In this document: positions 32,232 through 41,959 of the stretch, piece after piece | How positions within the stretch are numbered: the stretch's first letter is position 1 | How the letters are laid out: each line of letters starts with the position of its first letter | Origin: Neobacillus drentensis | GTDB lineage: Bacteria > Bacillota > Bacilli > Bacillales > Cytobacillaceae | Length of the DNA stretch: 64,000 bases | Assembly (NCBI RefSeq): GCF_021560175.1 | Contig: NZ_CP091110.1 | Location: 1,788,001-1,852,000, forward strand | Direction of reading: 5' to 3' | Made by a program: the position numbers and the translations under genes | Notes under the pieces: model-generated | What the model was told of the DNA's origin: nothing | Databases searched by the model: none | Seen by the model: only the letters and a program-made list of their open reading frames with translations

Positions 32232-32260
32232 TTGCAATCTGCATTTTTAAATTTTATACT
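32232..32260 (+). promoter_or_regulatory. Sigma-A promoter of the fapR-plsX-fabD-fabG operon
   Basis: TTGCAA (32232-32237), 17-bp spacer, TATACT (32255-32260). Transcription should start near 32267, inside the FapR operator. Confidence 0.85.
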
Positions 32261-32264
32261 ACTC

Positions 32265-32281
32265 TTAGTACCTAGTCATAA
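32265..32281 (+). promoter_or_regulatory. FapR operator (fapO)
   Basis: TTAGTACCTAGTCATAA matches the known FapR inverted-repeat consensus TTAGTACCTRNTACTAA at 15 of 17 positions. It overlaps the expected start point of the fapR operon, so FapR would block transcription until malonyl-CoA/ACP releases it. Confidence 0.88.
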
Positions 32282-32304
32282 GAGCTCGGACGGTGTGAAG
32301 AATC

Positions 32305-32868
32305 ATGAGAAGAAGCAAAAAAGATCGACAACAATTATTGACTTCTACAATTAAAGAGAATCCATTTATTACAGATGAGGAATTAGCGGAAAAATTTCAA
32401 GTTAGTGTACAGACCATTCGTCTGGATCGTTTGGAGCTATCGATACCGGAACTGCGTGAACGAATTAAAAACGTTGCTGAGAAACGGTTTGAAGATGAAG
32501 TCCGTTCCTTACCGTTAGAAGAAGTAATTGGGGAAATTATTCATATAGAATTAGACCAGAATGCCATCTCTATTTTTGATGTAAAAAAAGAACATGTGTT
32601 CAAGCGCAATAATATTGCACGCGGACATCATGTTTTTGCTCAAGCGAATTCTCTTGCCGTTGCTGTCATTAATGATGAATTGGCCTTAACGGCGAAAGCC
32701 AATATTCAATTTATTCGTTCTGTAAATTTAAATGAACGGGTAATTGCCAAAGCAAAGGTAGCTAAAATAGAGGATACAGGGAGAACGTTTGTAGAAGTAC
32801 ATAGTTTTGTCAATAATGAACTGGTTTTTACCGGAGAATTTGAAATGTACCGTTCGAAAAATAATTAA
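32305..32868 (+). CDS. fapR: Fatty acid and phospholipid synthesis repressor FapR
   Basis: Repressor of lipid synthesis genes; malonyl-CoA or malonyl-ACP binding releases it from DNA. The 187 residues start with a winged-helix HTH ([28 protein letters not shown]) joined to a hot-dog-fold effector domain with the conserved [19 protein letters not shown] region. A FapR operator lies just upstream, so it represses itself. plsX follows 12 bases later. Confidence 0.95.
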   Translation: MRRSKKDRQQLLTSTIKENPFITDEELAEKFQVSVQTIRLDRLELSIPELRERIKNVAEKRFEDEVRSLPLEEVIGEIIHIELDQNAISIFDVKKEHVFKRNNIARGHHVFAQANSLAVAVINDELALTAKANIQFIRSVNLNERVIAKAKVAKIEDTGRTFVEVHSFVNNELVFTGEFEMYRSKNN

Positions 32869-32880
32869 GGGATGAGACAT

Positions 32881-33876
32881 ATGAAAATTGCAATCGATGC
32901 AATGGGCGGAGATCATGCCCCAAAAGAAATAGTTTTAGGTGCAATGAAGGCTGTTCAGTCCTTTTCTGATATACATATCACCCTTGTTGGGGACGAAAAC
33001 AAAATCAATGAAACGCTTAATAGTCACGAAAGAATCTCTGTTTTACATACCACGGAGGTAATTCTTGGCACAGATGAGCCAGTAAGAGCAGTTCGCCGAA
33101 AAAAAGATGCCTCCATGGTGTTAGCGGCTAAACAGGTAGTTGATGGATTAGCTGATGCATGCATCTCAGCGGGAAATACGGGAGCATTAATGGCGGCGGG
33201 ATTATTTGTGGTCGGACGAATAGAAGGAATTGACAGGCCGGCCCTAGCGCCGACTTTACCAACCATTGGAGGGGAAGGCTTTCTTCTTCTGGATGTTGGC
33301 GCAAATGCCGATGCCAAGCCAGAACATTTAGTACAATATGCGATCATGGGTTCCATTTATAGTGAAAAGGTTAGAGGCATTCATCAGCCAAGAGTCGGGC
33401 TTTTAAATATCGGAACGGAAGAAAAAAAAGGTAATGATCTGACAAAAAACACGTTCGCTTTATTGAAAAACAGTAATCTGAATTTTGTTGGTAATGTAGA
33501 GGCACGTGATTTACTTGATGGAGTTGCGGACGTTGTGGTGACGGATGGCTTCACAGGTAATATGGTGTTGAAAACACTTGAAGGTACTGCACTATCAATG
33601 TTTAAAATGCTAAAAACAGCTTTAATGGGCAGCTTTACAAGTAAACTAGCTGCAGCCGTTCTAAAGCCGAATCTAAAGACTTTAAAAAATACAATGGACT
33701 ATTCAGAATATGGCGGGGCTGCCCTTTTTGGGTTAAAAGCACCTGTTATTAAGGCACATGGTTCTTCAAACGCCCAAGCTATCTTTAGTGCAATTAGGCA
33801 GACAAGGGAAATGGTCGGAAACGATGTGGTCCAATTAATTCAAAAAGCAGTTGAACAGACAGATACTGTTAAATAA
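32881..33876 (+). CDS. plsX: Phosphate acyltransferase PlsX
   Basis: Makes acyl-phosphate from acyl-ACP, the first committed step of phospholipid synthesis in most Gram-positives. The 331 residues start [14 protein letters not shown], with [14 protein letters not shown] and [14 protein letters not shown] later. ATG 32881 is preferred to ATG 32872, because AAGGGATGAG is properly spaced only for the second. It is part of the FapR operon between fapR and fabD. Confidence 0.95.
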   Translation: MKIAIDAMGGDHAPKEIVLGAMKAVQSFSDIHITLVGDENKINETLNSHERISVLHTTEVILGTDEPVRAVRRKKDASMVLAAKQVVDGLADACISAGNTGALMAAGLFVVGRIEGIDRPALAPTLPTIGGEGFLLLDVGANADAKPEHLVQYAIMGSIYSEKVRGIHQPRVGLLNIGTEEKKGNDLTKNTFALLKNSNLNFVGNVEARDLLDGVADVVVTDGFTGNMVLKTLEGTALSMFKMLKTALMGSFTSKLAAAVLKPNLKTLKNTMDYSEYGGAALFGLKAPVIKAHGSSNAQAIFSAIRQTREMVGNDVVQLIQKAVEQTDTVK

Positions 33877-33895
33877 GAACGATTGAGGTGTTGAA

Positions 33896-34843
33896 ATGAG
33901 TAAAATAGCCTTTGTTTTTCCTGGACAAGGTTCACAAACAGTTGGAATGGGGAAAGAGTTAGCGGAAAAACATCCAGAAATTATGGCGTATTTTTCAAAA
34001 GCTGATGAAAGATTGAATGTCCCTTTAAGCAAGCTAATCTTTGAAGGCCCAAAAGAAGAGTTGACGCTGACCTATAATACACAGCCTGCTTTGTTAACAA
34101 CAAGTATCGCCATCTTAGACTTTTTTCAGCAATCTGGAATCAAGGCTGATTATGTTGCTGGGCACAGCTTAGGAGAGTATACAGCTCTTGTCGCTGCTGG
34201 AGTGCTATCTTTTGAAGATGGAGCCTACGCTGTTCGCAAACGGGGCGAGTTTATGGAACATGCAGTGCCAAATGGCGAGGGGTCGATGGCCGCTGTCCTT
34301 GGATTAGATCGAGATGCACTGCTAAAAGTAACAGAAGAGGTTAGTGGAACTGGTTTACCCGTTTCATTAGCAAATTTAAATTGTCCTGGCCAGATTGTTA
34401 TCTCTGGTTCAAGGGAAGGTGTCAAGATCGCCGGAGAGAAAGCGAAAGAAGCAGGAGCAAAACGAGTACTCCCGCTCGAAGTAAGTGGACCATTCCATTC
34501 CGCATTAATGAAACCCGCAGCTAATCAATTGCGTGAAGTTCTAGATGGACTTGAAATGAAGGATGCCGAAATTCCTGTAATAGCAAACGTTACCGCCGAA
34601 CCGATCAGTGCAAGTTTGGAAATAAAAGATAAGTTAATTGAACAACTATACTCTCCAGTATTATGGGAAGATTCCGTTGGAAAAATGATCAGCCTTGGGG
34701 TTGATACATTTATCGAAATTGGACCTGGTAAGGTTCTTACAGGCCTAATTAAAAAAATTGATAAGACAGTCAAAACGTATTCTGTATCGGATGAGGCGAG
34801 CGCTCAAGCAGTATTGGACGCCTTAAAGGAGGAAAAACTATGA
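33896..34843 (+). CDS. fabD: Malonyl-CoA:ACP transacylase
   Basis: Loads malonyl groups onto ACP for fatty acid elongation. The 315 residues have the oxyanion-hole VFPGQGSQ at the start, nucleophile Ser91 in GHSLGEY, and a His in SGPFHSALM. The GAGGTG site is in the short gap after plsX, and the stop overlaps the fabG ATG by four bases. Confidence 0.96.
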   Translation: MSKIAFVFPGQGSQTVGMGKELAEKHPEIMAYFSKADERLNVPLSKLIFEGPKEELTLTYNTQPALLTTSIAILDFFQQSGIKADYVAGHSLGEYTALVAAGVLSFEDGAYAVRKRGEFMEHAVPNGEGSMAAVLGLDRDALLKVTEEVSGTGLPVSLANLNCPGQIVISGSREGVKIAGEKAKEAGAKRVLPLEVSGPFHSALMKPAANQLREVLDGLEMKDAEIPVIANVTAEPISASLEIKDKLIEQLYSPVLWEDSVGKMISLGVDTFIEIGPGKVLTGLIKKIDKTVKTYSVSDEASAQAVLDALKEEKL

Positions 34844-35583
34844 TTTTAGCAGGGAAATTTGCTCTTGTTACAGGAGCATCCCGAGGAATCGGCAGAGAAA
34901 TTGCGCTAGAATTGGCGAGACAAGGTGCGAACGTTGCCGTCAATTATGCTGGCAGTGAAGCAAAAGCAAATGAAGTTGTCGATGAAATTAAGGCCCTTGG
35001 CAGAGATGCCTTTACTGTGAAATGTAATGTAGCCAATTCCGAAGAAGTGACTGAAATGGTTAAAACCACAGTAGACCGCTTTGGAAGACTAGACATCCTC
35101 GTTAATAATGCAGGAATTACGAGAGATAATCTTTTAATGAGAATGAAAGAAGAGGAATGGGATGATGTCATCAATACCAACCTAAAGGGTGTGTTCCTCT
35201 CTACAAAAGCCGTGACCAGACAAATGATGAAGCAGCGTGTAGGCAGGATCATTAATATTGCTTCTGTTGTCGGGGTAAGCGGCAATCCAGGTCAAGCCAA
35301 CTATGTGGCGGCAAAGGCTGGTGTGATTGGCTTAACGAAAACAACTGCCAAAGAACTGGCATCCCGTAATATTACCGTAAACGCTATTGCGCCTGGGTTT
35401 ATTACCACTGATATGACAGATCAATTATCGGAAGAAGTAAAGGCAGAAATGTTAAAGCAAATCCCTCTAGCACGTTTAGGAGAACCGAAGGATATCGCTA
35501 AAATTACCGCCTTTATCGCATCTGATGATTCCGCTTATATTACTGGGCAAACTTTCCATGTTAATGGCGGAATGGTAATGTAA
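34840..35583 (+). CDS. fabG: 3-oxoacyl-ACP reductase
   Basis: NADPH-dependent reduction of 3-oxoacyl-ACP in each elongation round. The 247-residue short-chain dehydrogenase has [12 protein letters not shown] (cofactor loop), NNAGITRDN, the catalytic Ser in NIASVVG, Tyr155 and Lys159 in YVAAK. Its AAGGAGG lies in the end of fabD, and starts and stops overlap (ATGA). Many SDRs look alike, but its place between fabD and acpP makes FabG firm. Confidence 0.95.
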   Translation: MILAGKFALVTGASRGIGREIALELARQGANVAVNYAGSEAKANEVVDEIKALGRDAFTVKCNVANSEEVTEMVKTTVDRFGRLDILVNNAGITRDNLLMRMKEEEWDDVINTNLKGVFLSTKAVTRQMMKQRVGRIINIASVVGVSGNPGQANYVAAKAGVIGLTKTTAKELASRNITVNAIAPGFITTDMTDQLSEEVKAEMLKQIPLARLGEPKDIAKITAFIASDDSAYITGQTFHVNGGMVM

Positions 35584-35589
35584 ACAAAA

Positions 35590-35628
35590 AAAGCCAGAGC
35601 TCCTTGACAGGGGCGCTTGTGCTGGACA
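35590..35628. repeat. Degenerate family A fragment (A5)
   Basis: On the minus strand GCGCCCCTGTCAAGGAGCT resembles the GCCCCTGGTCAAGGCGCC block of copy A2. It lies just after fabG. It is the weakest member of the set. Confidence 0.35.
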
Positions 35629-35685
35629 TTTCTTAGAGTAAAAAATTTCTTATAAAAGATTATGTATTATTTTAATGAAATACTC

Positions 35686-35691
35686 TATAAT
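35686..35691 (+). promoter_or_regulatory. Possible -10 element for acpP
   Basis: A perfect TATAAT 23 bases upstream of the acpP start. No good -35 lies at 16-18 bp; the hexamer at 17 bp is TGTATT. acpP may have its own promoter besides read-through from the fap operon. Confidence 0.35.
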
Positions 35692-35714
35692 AGCTTGAGG
35701 GGAGGTGAACAAGC

Positions 35715-35948
35715 ATGGCAGAGGTATTAGAACGTGTTACAAAAATCATCGTTGACCGCTTAGGCGTTGATGAATCTCAAGTTAAGCTTGAAGCTTCATT
35801 TAAAGATGATCTTGGCGCTGATTCCCTTGACGTAGTTGAACTAGTAATGGAATTAGAAGATGAGTTCGATATGGAAATTTCTGACGATGATGCTGAAAAA
35901 ATCAGTACAGTTGGTGATGCTGTTAATTACATAAATAGCAGTAAATAA
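35715..35948 (+). CDS. acpP: Acyl carrier protein
   Basis: Carries growing acyl chains on a phosphopantetheine arm. The 77-residue acidic protein has the attachment site Ser37 in [11 protein letters not shown] strong GGGGAGGTG site lies upstream. It follows fabG by 131 bases and has its own terminator, fitting its need for high expression. It is the last gene of the lipid cluster. Confidence 0.97.
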   Translation: MAEVLERVTKIIVDRLGVDESQVKLEASFKDDLGADSLDVVELVMELEDEFDMEISDDDAEKISTVGDAVNYINSSK

Positions 35949-35966
35949 TCCCGTTAGATTTATTCG

Positions 35967-35995
35967 AAAGCTCCGTTTTCAAACGGAGCTTTATT
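35967..35995 (+). terminator. Terminator after acpP
   Basis: AAAGCTCCGTTT / AAACGGAGCTTT (up to 12 bp, tight loop) followed by ATTAT. The stem is strong and the T-run short. Confidence 0.75.
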
Positions 35996-35999
35996 ATGT

Positions 36000-36041
36000 C
36001 TAGCGACGGCGCCCATAGGCATGGCGCCTTTGCTTTTCTTA
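36000..36041 (-). repeat. Family A repeat fragment A6
   Basis: CTAGCGACGGCGCCCA...TGGCGCCTTTGCTTTTCTT has the outer arms of family A with nearly all of the core missing. It sits between the acpP terminator and rnc. Confidence 0.6.
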
Positions 36042-36153
36042 ATGTATGATAGAACTTGGCAATACTATCTGCCAAGTTTCTTTGCGTTTTCATAAAAACT
36101 TTTTTAAACTCATAGTAAGTAGTTTGTAAATTTGATGCAAGGTGGAGAAATTC

Positions 36154-36891
36154 ATGCGCAAGAATGGTAAAGAAAATGAAGTCAATCGCGCAAAAGAAAA
36201 TCAATTTAAGGATTTTCAAACTTCAATCGGTGTGACGATTGAAAACGAAAAATTATTAAAACAAGCATTTACTCATTCATCCTATGTGAATGAGCATCGC
36301 AGAAAGCCATTCGAAGATAATGAAAGGCTTGAATTTTTAGGAGACGCTGTTCTCGAATTAACGGTTTCACAATTCCTATTTAAAAAATACCCTACGATGA
36401 CAGAAGGAGAATTAACGAAACTGCGTGCTGCCATCGTGTGTGAACCTTCACTGGTAGCCTTTGCAAATGACCTGGATTTTGGTAAATACATTTTGCTTGG
36501 CAAAGGGGAAGAGATGACTGGCGGCAGGGAACGCCCAGCGCTGCTTGCAGACGTGTTTGAAGCCTTCATTGGTGCGTTATATTTGGATCAGGGAATTGAA
36601 AAAGTTGTTGAATTTCTAGAGAGAGTGGTCTTTCCTAAAATAAATGCCGGTGCTTTTTCTCATGTGATGGATTTTAAAAGTCAATTGCAGGAACTTGTTC
36701 AGCGCGATGGAGCTGGTATGATTGAATATCGTGTTCTTCAGGAAAAAGGGCCTGCCCATAATAAGGAATTTGTTTCGAGAGTATCACTTAATGGAGCAGA
36801 ACTGGGTGTGGGTTCAGGAAAATCCAAGAAGGAAGCGGAACAGCATGCGGCTGAAATGGCCCTTAAGGTATTAAAAACAAAAACAACCTAG
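36154..36891 (+). CDS. rnc: Ribonuclease III
   Basis: Cuts double-stranded RNA, including rRNA precursors. The 245 residues have the catalytic signature [14 protein letters not shown], the acidic pair region [18 protein letters not shown] and a C-terminal double-stranded RNA-binding domain (residues ~170-243, [18 protein letters not shown]). ATG 36154 follows AAGGTGGAG at good spacing; GTG 36142 lies inside that site and is less likely. It is followed by smc and ftsY as in B. subtilis. Confidence 0.95.
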   Translation: MRKNGKENEVNRAKENQFKDFQTSIGVTIENEKLLKQAFTHSSYVNEHRRKPFEDNERLEFLGDAVLELTVSQFLFKKYPTMTEGELTKLRAAIVCEPSLVAFANDLDFGKYILLGKGEEMTGGRERPALLADVFEAFIGALYLDQGIEKVVEFLERVVFPKINAGAFSHVMDFKSQLQELVQRDGAGMIEYRVLQEKGPAHNKEFVSRVSLNGAELGVGSGKSKKEAEQHAAEMALKVLKTKTT

Positions 36892-36943
36892 AAATGACAT
36901 GTTGGCAGGAGTAATCCCCGTGCAGCATAGGGAGGATAAAGAA

Positions 36944-39900
36944 ATGTTTTTAAAACGGTTGGACATTATTGGCTTTAAATCTTTTGCTGAACGCATTGAA
37001 GTTGATTTTGTTCCTGGAGTAACGGCTGTAGTGGGTCCCAATGGCAGCGGCAAGAGTAATATTACCGATGCCATTCGCTGGGTATTAGGGGAACAATCAG
37101 CAAAGTCATTAAGAGGCAGCAAGATGGAAGATATTATTTTTGCCGGAAGCGATTCTAGAAAGGCCCTTAATTTTGCTGAAGTCACCTTGACATTAGACAA
37201 TACCGATCAAGGATTAGGGATTGATTTTAATGAAGTTAGTGTGACTAGAAGAGTTTCCCGCTCGGGTGATAGTGACTTTTTCATAAATAAACAGTCATGC
37301 CGTCTTAAGGATATTATTGATTTATTTATGGATTCAGGTCTTGGCCGGGAAGCCTTTTCGATCATCAGCCAAGGAAAAGTAGAAGAAATTTTAAATAGCA
37401 AGGCAGAGGACCGCCGCACCATTTTTGAAGAGGCTGCGGGAGTCTTAAAATATAAAAACCGTAAGAAAAAGGCAGAAGTGAAACTGTTTGAAACACAGGA
37501 TAATTTAAATCGTGTCCATGACATCCTCCATGAACTGGAAGGACAGGTGGAGCCGTTAAAAATTCAAGCTTCCATGGCAAGAGATTTTCTAGAGAAAAAA
37601 GAAGAGCTTGAAACGATTGAGGTGGCATTAACGGTTTTTGAAATTGAAGACCTTCACCAAAAATGGGAACAACTTTCCAAACAATTAGAGGAGCACCAAC
37701 AAGAAGAACTTAAGCTTTCATCAGAATTACAGGTCAAGGAAGCAGCGATTGTTGAAATAAGGGACAAAATCGCTGCCATGGATGAGTCCATTACAGATTT
37801 ACAGAATGTACTCTTACATGCCAGTGAAGAGCTTGAAAAGCTTGAGGGCAGGAAAGAGGTACTCAAAGAACGGAAAAAGAACGCATCGCAAAATAAAGAC
37901 CAGTTAAGAAGTAATATTACAGAACTAACCGATCGCATTAATCAGTTAAAGAAAAATCGGGATATACAGGCTGAAGCAGTAAAGGATCTAACCATCCAGG
38001 TTAAAAAACTGCAATCCGAATTAAAAGAGCGCCAAGAGAAGCTGCCTCTCTATTCGGAGAATACCGAAGAAAAAATTGAAGCCTTAAAAAGTGAATACAT
38101 TGATTTATTGAACGATCAAGCCGGTGCAAAAAATGAACTAAAATATATCGACCAGCAATTGGAGCAGCAGGCGCGTAGAGGAACACGTCTTGATGCTGAA
38201 AATGAAAAATATCTTGAAGAGCGTCAGACCGCGCAAACCAACAAGATGGAAGTTCAAGCTGCCTTAGAAGAGATACAAAAGAAACTAGCTAGTCAATTGG
38301 TATCATATCGTGAGGGACAGCGTGAGCTTGAAACCGTTAAAAATAATTACGAGAAACAAGAAAAAACGTTATATCAAGCCTATCAGCTCCTTCAGCAGGC
38401 AAAGTCTCGAAAAGAAATGCTTGAAGAGATGGAAGAGGACTTTGCGGGCTTTTTTCAAGGTGTAAAAGAGGTATTAAAGGCTCGTGACCAAAAGTTAAAG
38501 GGAATTGAAGGTGCAGTTGCTGAACTTGTAACCGTTCCAAAGAATTATGAAACGGCTTTAGAGACAGCCCTTGGCGGTGCCCTTCAGCATATTGTTGTGG
38601 ATAACGAGCAGAATGCCAGAACGGCTATTCAATATTTGAAGCAGAATTCATTTGGACGGGCTACATTTTTACCGTTGAGTGTGATTAAAGGGCGGTCGTT
38701 ATCAGCAGCCCAGCTTTCTTCCATTCAAAACCACCCTTCGTTGATTGGACCGGCTGTCAGTCTCGTAACATTTGATTCAAAGTATGCAGAGGTTATGAAT
38801 AACCTGCTCGGGAATGTGGTCATAACGAAGGACTTAAAAGGCGCAAATGAATTAGCCAAAATCCTTCAATACCGCGCAAGAATGGTAACGTTGGACGGCG
38901 ATATCGTTAACCCTGGCGGATCGATGACTGGAGGAGCGCTTAAGCAAAAAACGACTTCCCTGTTATCGAGAAAAGGGGAGCTTGAAAACTTAAAAGAAAA
39001 GCTCACCATGATGGAAGAAAAAACTGCAGGCTTGGAGTCGGCTGTTAAAAAGCTAAAAGCAGTGGTGCAACAGGCTGAAAGTCAAGTAGAGGAGATCCGC
39101 CAAGATGGGGAGTCCTTAAGAGTAACGGAGCAATCTGTAAAGGGAGAGCTTCGTGAGGCAGAAATGCAGGAGAAGAACCTGAATGATCGATTAGCCCTTT
39201 ACGACCTTGAAAAAGGGCAATTGATGGAAGAAAGCGAGTCACTGTTAAAAAGAAAAAATGAATTAGCGGGCGCTTTCGAGTCCTATAAGGTAACAATTGC
39301 CGAACTAGAGGCCCAAATTGCAAAACTAACAGAACAAAAGACGAGTGATTTGAGCTCAAAAGAAACGTTGACGAACGAAATTAATGAATTGAAGGTTGAA
39401 TTTGCTTCAAAGAATGAACAGTTTACTCATGCAAAAGAACGCTTAACGATGCTCAATGCTGATTTATACGAGAGTGAGCAAAAGCTTGTCATTTTTACAG
39501 AAGACCTTAACCTGTTAACATCGGAAATGACGAATAGCTCCTCAGGTGAAGAACAATTAGAAGCAGCTGCCAAAAGTAAGCAACAGGATAAAGAAGCCAC
39601 ATTACAGTTAATCACCGAACGAAGACAAGAACGGTTATCCATGCAGGACTCCCTCGAAGATACAGAACTAGATGCCAAAGAGTTAAAGAGACTTCACAAA
39701 GGGATGATCGTGGTTCTAAAGGATGAAGAAGTGAAGATTAACCGCTTAGATGTGGAACTTGAAAATCGGCTTGCACAGTTAAGAGAGGAATACCTCTTAT
39801 CCTTTGAGGGTGCGAAGGAACAATATCCATTAACCATTCCGGTAGAAGAAGCAAGGAAAAGGGTCAAATTGATCAAGCTGGCCATTGAAGAGCTTGGCAA

Positions 39901-40510
39901 TGTTAACTTAGGCGCCATTGAAGAATATGAACGCGTGTCTGAACGTTATGAGTTCTTAAATGAACAAAAGACAGACCTGCAGGAAGCTAAAGATACCCTT
40001 TATAAGGTGATTGGGGAAATGGATACAGAAATGAAGAGACGTTTCGAACATACCTTTGAGGGGATTCGCGAACATTTCGAACCGACATTTCGGACTTTAT
40101 TTGGCGGTGGAAGGGCTGACTTAGTTTTAACCATGCCGGATGATTTATTAAATACCGGTGTAGAAATTGTTGCGCAGCCGCCAGGTAAGAAACTTCAGAA
40201 CCTTGGGCTTTTATCCGGAGGAGAGCGTGCTCTTACGGCAATTGCCTTGTTATTTTCGATTCTAAAAGTACGTCCCGTTCCATTCTGTATCCTTGATGAA
40301 GTGGAAGCAGCCCTGGATGAAGCCAATGTTCACCGCTTCAGCCAATATTTAAAAAAGTATAGTCAAGAAACACAATTTATTGTCATTACGCACCGAAAAG
40401 GTACGATGGAAGAGGCCGATGTTCTTTACGGAGTAACGATGCAGGAATCGGGTGTTTCAAAACTAGTATCTGTCCGCTTGGAGGATACAAAAGAATTAGT
40501 TGAATCTTAA
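36944..40510 (+). CDS. smc: Chromosome segregation protein SMC
   Basis: Large condensin ATPase that organises and separates sister chromosomes with ScpA and ScpB. The 1188 residues are arranged as Walker A (GPNGSGKSNITDAIRW), a coiled coil (about 165-500), a hinge (about 515-680), a second coiled coil (about 680-1000), then LLSGGERALTAIALLF and Walker B CILDEVEAALDEANV. ATG 36944 follows GGGAGG; an earlier frame start at 36899 would add 15 unrelated residues. ftsY starts 18 bases after. Confidence 0.97.
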   Translation: MFLKRLDIIGFKSFAERIEVDFVPGVTAVVGPNGSGKSNITDAIRWVLGEQSAKSLRGSKMEDIIFAGSDSRKALNFAEVTLTLDNTDQGLGIDFNEVSVTRRVSRSGDSDFFINKQSCRLKDIIDLFMDSGLGREAFSIISQGKVEEILNSKAEDRRTIFEEAAGVLKYKNRKKKAEVKLFETQDNLNRVHDILHELEGQVEPLKIQASMARDFLEKKEELETIEVALTVFEIEDLHQKWEQLSKQLEEHQQEELKLSSELQVKEAAIVEIRDKIAAMDESITDLQNVLLHASEELEKLEGRKEVLKERKKNASQNKDQLRSNITELTDRINQLKKNRDIQAEAVKDLTIQVKKLQSELKERQEKLPLYSENTEEKIEALKSEYIDLLNDQAGAKNELKYIDQQLEQQARRGTRLDAENEKYLEERQTAQTNKMEVQAALEEIQKKLASQLVSYREGQRELETVKNNYEKQEKTLYQAYQLLQQAKSRKEMLEEMEEDFAGFFQGVKEVLKARDQKLKGIEGAVAELVTVPKNYETALETALGGALQHIVVDNEQNARTAIQYLKQNSFGRATFLPLSVIKGRSLSAAQLSSIQNHPSLIGPAVSLVTFDSKYAEVMNNLLGNVVITKDLKGANELAKILQYRARMVTLDGDIVNPGGSMTGGALKQKTTSLLSRKGELENLKEKLTMMEEKTAGLESAVKKLKAVVQQAESQVEEIRQDGESLRVTEQSVKGELREAEMQEKNLNDRLALYDLEKGQLMEESESLLKRKNELAGAFESYKVTIAELEAQIAKLTEQKTSDLSSKETLTNEINELKVEFASKNEQFTHAKERLTMLNADLYESEQKLVIFTEDLNLLTSEMTNSSSGEEQLEAAAKSKQQDKEATLQLITERRQERLSMQDSLEDTELDAKELKRLHKGMIVVLKDEEVKINRLDVELENRLAQLREEYLLSFEGAKEQYPLTIPVEEARKRVKLIKLAIEELGNVNLGAIEEYERVSERYEFLNEQKTDLQEAKDTLYKVIGEMDTEMKRRFEHTFEGIREHFEPTFRTLFGGGRADLVLTMPDDLLNTGVEIVAQPPGKKLQNLGLLSGGERALTAIALLFSILKVRPVPFCILDEVEAALDEANVHRFSQYLKKYSQETQFIVITHRKGTMEEADVLYGVTMQESGVSKLVSVRLEDTKELVES

Positions 40511-40528
40511 TGTGGAGGAAGTGAAGAG

Positions 40529-41515
40529 ATGAGTTTTTTTAAAAAATTAAAAGAAAAAATTTCAAAATCTACAGATTCGGTGACGGAAAAGTTTAAGGAC
40601 GGGTTAAGCAAAACACGAGATAATTTTTCCGGAAAAGTAAATGATTTAGTCGCGAGGTACCGTAAAGTCGATGAAGACTTTTTTGAAGAATTAGAGGAAA
40701 TCCTGATTCAGGCGGATGTCGGTTTTGATACCGTCATGCAGTTAATCGATGAGCTTAAAATGGAAGTGAAAAAGCGTAACATTCAAGAACCGCAAGAGGT
40801 GCAAAGTGTCATCTCTGAGAAGCTGGTTGACATATATAATGCGGGTGAAGAACAATCTTCAAAAATAAATATTCAAGAGGATGGTTTAACCGTCATTTTA
40901 TTTGTTGGGGTTAATGGAGTTGGAAAAACAACTACGATTGGAAAGCTAGGTCATAAGTTCAAGAGTGAAGGGAAGAAAGTGTTGATGGCAGCAGGTGATA
41001 CCTTCCGTGCGGGGGCCATTGAACAGCTAGAAGTATGGGGCGAAAGAGTTGGAGTAGAAGTCATTAAGCAGGCAGAAGGATCTGACCCGGCCGCTGTGAT
41101 GTATGATGCCATTCAAGCAGCTAAATCACGCCGTGCCGACATTTTATTGTGTGATACAGCAGGCCGTCTGCAAAACAAAGTGAATTTAATGAAAGAATTA
41201 GAAAAAGTGAAACGGGTCATTGAACGTGAGATACCTGGCGCCCCGCATGAAGTGATTCTAGTACTGGATGCAACAACCGGTCAAAATGCACTCATCCAGG
41301 CAAAGACGTTTAAAGAAGTAACAAATGTTAGTGGAATTGTTCTATCTAAACTAGATGGTACGGCGAAGGGCGGGATTGTTTTAGCCATTCGCAATGAATT
41401 AAAAATCCCTGTCAAATTTGTCGGGCTCGGCGAAAAAATGGATGATCTGCAAGAATTTGATGCTGAAAAATATGTATATGGACTATTTGCTGATCAAGTC
41501 GAAAAAACAGAATAG
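40529..41515 (+). CDS. ftsY: Signal recognition particle receptor FtsY
   Basis: GTPase at the membrane that receives ribosome-nascent chains from SRP. The 328 residues have a short basic N-terminus, the helical N domain, and the G domain with GVNGVGKTTTIGKL, AGDTFRAGAIEQL, DTAGRL and TKLDGTAKGG. GTGGAGG precedes the ATG. It follows smc closely; its partner Ffh lies about 450 bases downstream with ylxM between. Confidence 0.97.
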   Translation: MSFFKKLKEKISKSTDSVTEKFKDGLSKTRDNFSGKVNDLVARYRKVDEDFFEELEEILIQADVGFDTVMQLIDELKMEVKKRNIQEPQEVQSVISEKLVDIYNAGEEQSSKINIQEDGLTVILFVGVNGVGKTTTIGKLGHKFKSEGKKVLMAAGDTFRAGAIEQLEVWGERVGVEVIKQAEGSDPAAVMYDAIQAAKSRRADILLCDTAGRLQNKVNLMKELEKVKRVIEREIPGAPHEVILVLDATTGQNALIQAKTFKEVTNVSGIVLSKLDGTAKGGIVLAIRNELKIPVKFVGLGEKMDDLQEFDAEKYVYGLFADQVEKTE

Positions 41516-41532
41516 GTTGTAAAGGTATTATC

Positions 41533-41561
41533 TTGACAGATAGGACAGGAGCCTGTAAACT
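41533..41561 (+). promoter_or_regulatory. Sigma-A-like promoter upstream of ylxM-ffh
   Basis: Consensus TTGACA (41533-41538), 17-bp spacer, TAAACT (41556-41561), about 50 bases before ylxM. This suggests ylxM-ffh can be transcribed separately from smc-ftsY. Confidence 0.7.
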
Positions 41562-41611
41562 ACTTTTGTAAAGGCTTTTCACTTAACAATAGTATCGGGG
41601 GGATGACTGGC

Positions 41612-41947
41612 ATGATGCTTGAAAAGACGACGCGAATGAATTATCTATATGATTTCTACTATTCGCTGTTAACTCCAAAGCAACAAAGCTATATGTCTCT
41701 CTATTATTTAGATGATTACTCTCTAGGAGAAATTGCTGAAGAGTATGACGTAAGCAGACAAGCTGTTTATGATAATATAAAACGGACTGAAGCAATGCTC
41801 GAGGAGTATGAGGAAAAGCTGTTATTATTTCAGAAATTTCAAGAGCGTACAAGATTGATCAGGGACATGAAAGAATTGCTTAATGAGGAGAACCCATCAA
41901 AAGCAACATTATTAAAAATGGCTACTGAGCTTGAGAAATTAGATTAG
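41612..41947 (+). CDS. ylxM: YlxM family sigma-like HTH protein (SRP-associated)
   Basis: Small helix-turn-helix protein always found next to ffh in Firmicutes; the streptococcal homologue binds SRP components, but its role in Bacillus is not settled. The 111 residues contain the sigma-70 region-4-like core [31 protein letters not shown], cited here by its ends at about residues 30-60. ATG 41612 is nine bases after GGGGGG; ATG 41615 and 41603 are alternatives. ffh follows after 12 bases. Confidence 0.9.
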   Translation: MMLEKTTRMNYLYDFYYSLLTPKQQSYMSLYYLDDYSLGEIAEEYDVSRQAVYDNIKRTEAMLEEYEEKLLLFQKFQERTRLIRDMKELLNEENPSKATLLKMATELEKLD

Positions 41948-41959
41948 GAGGCGGCATAA

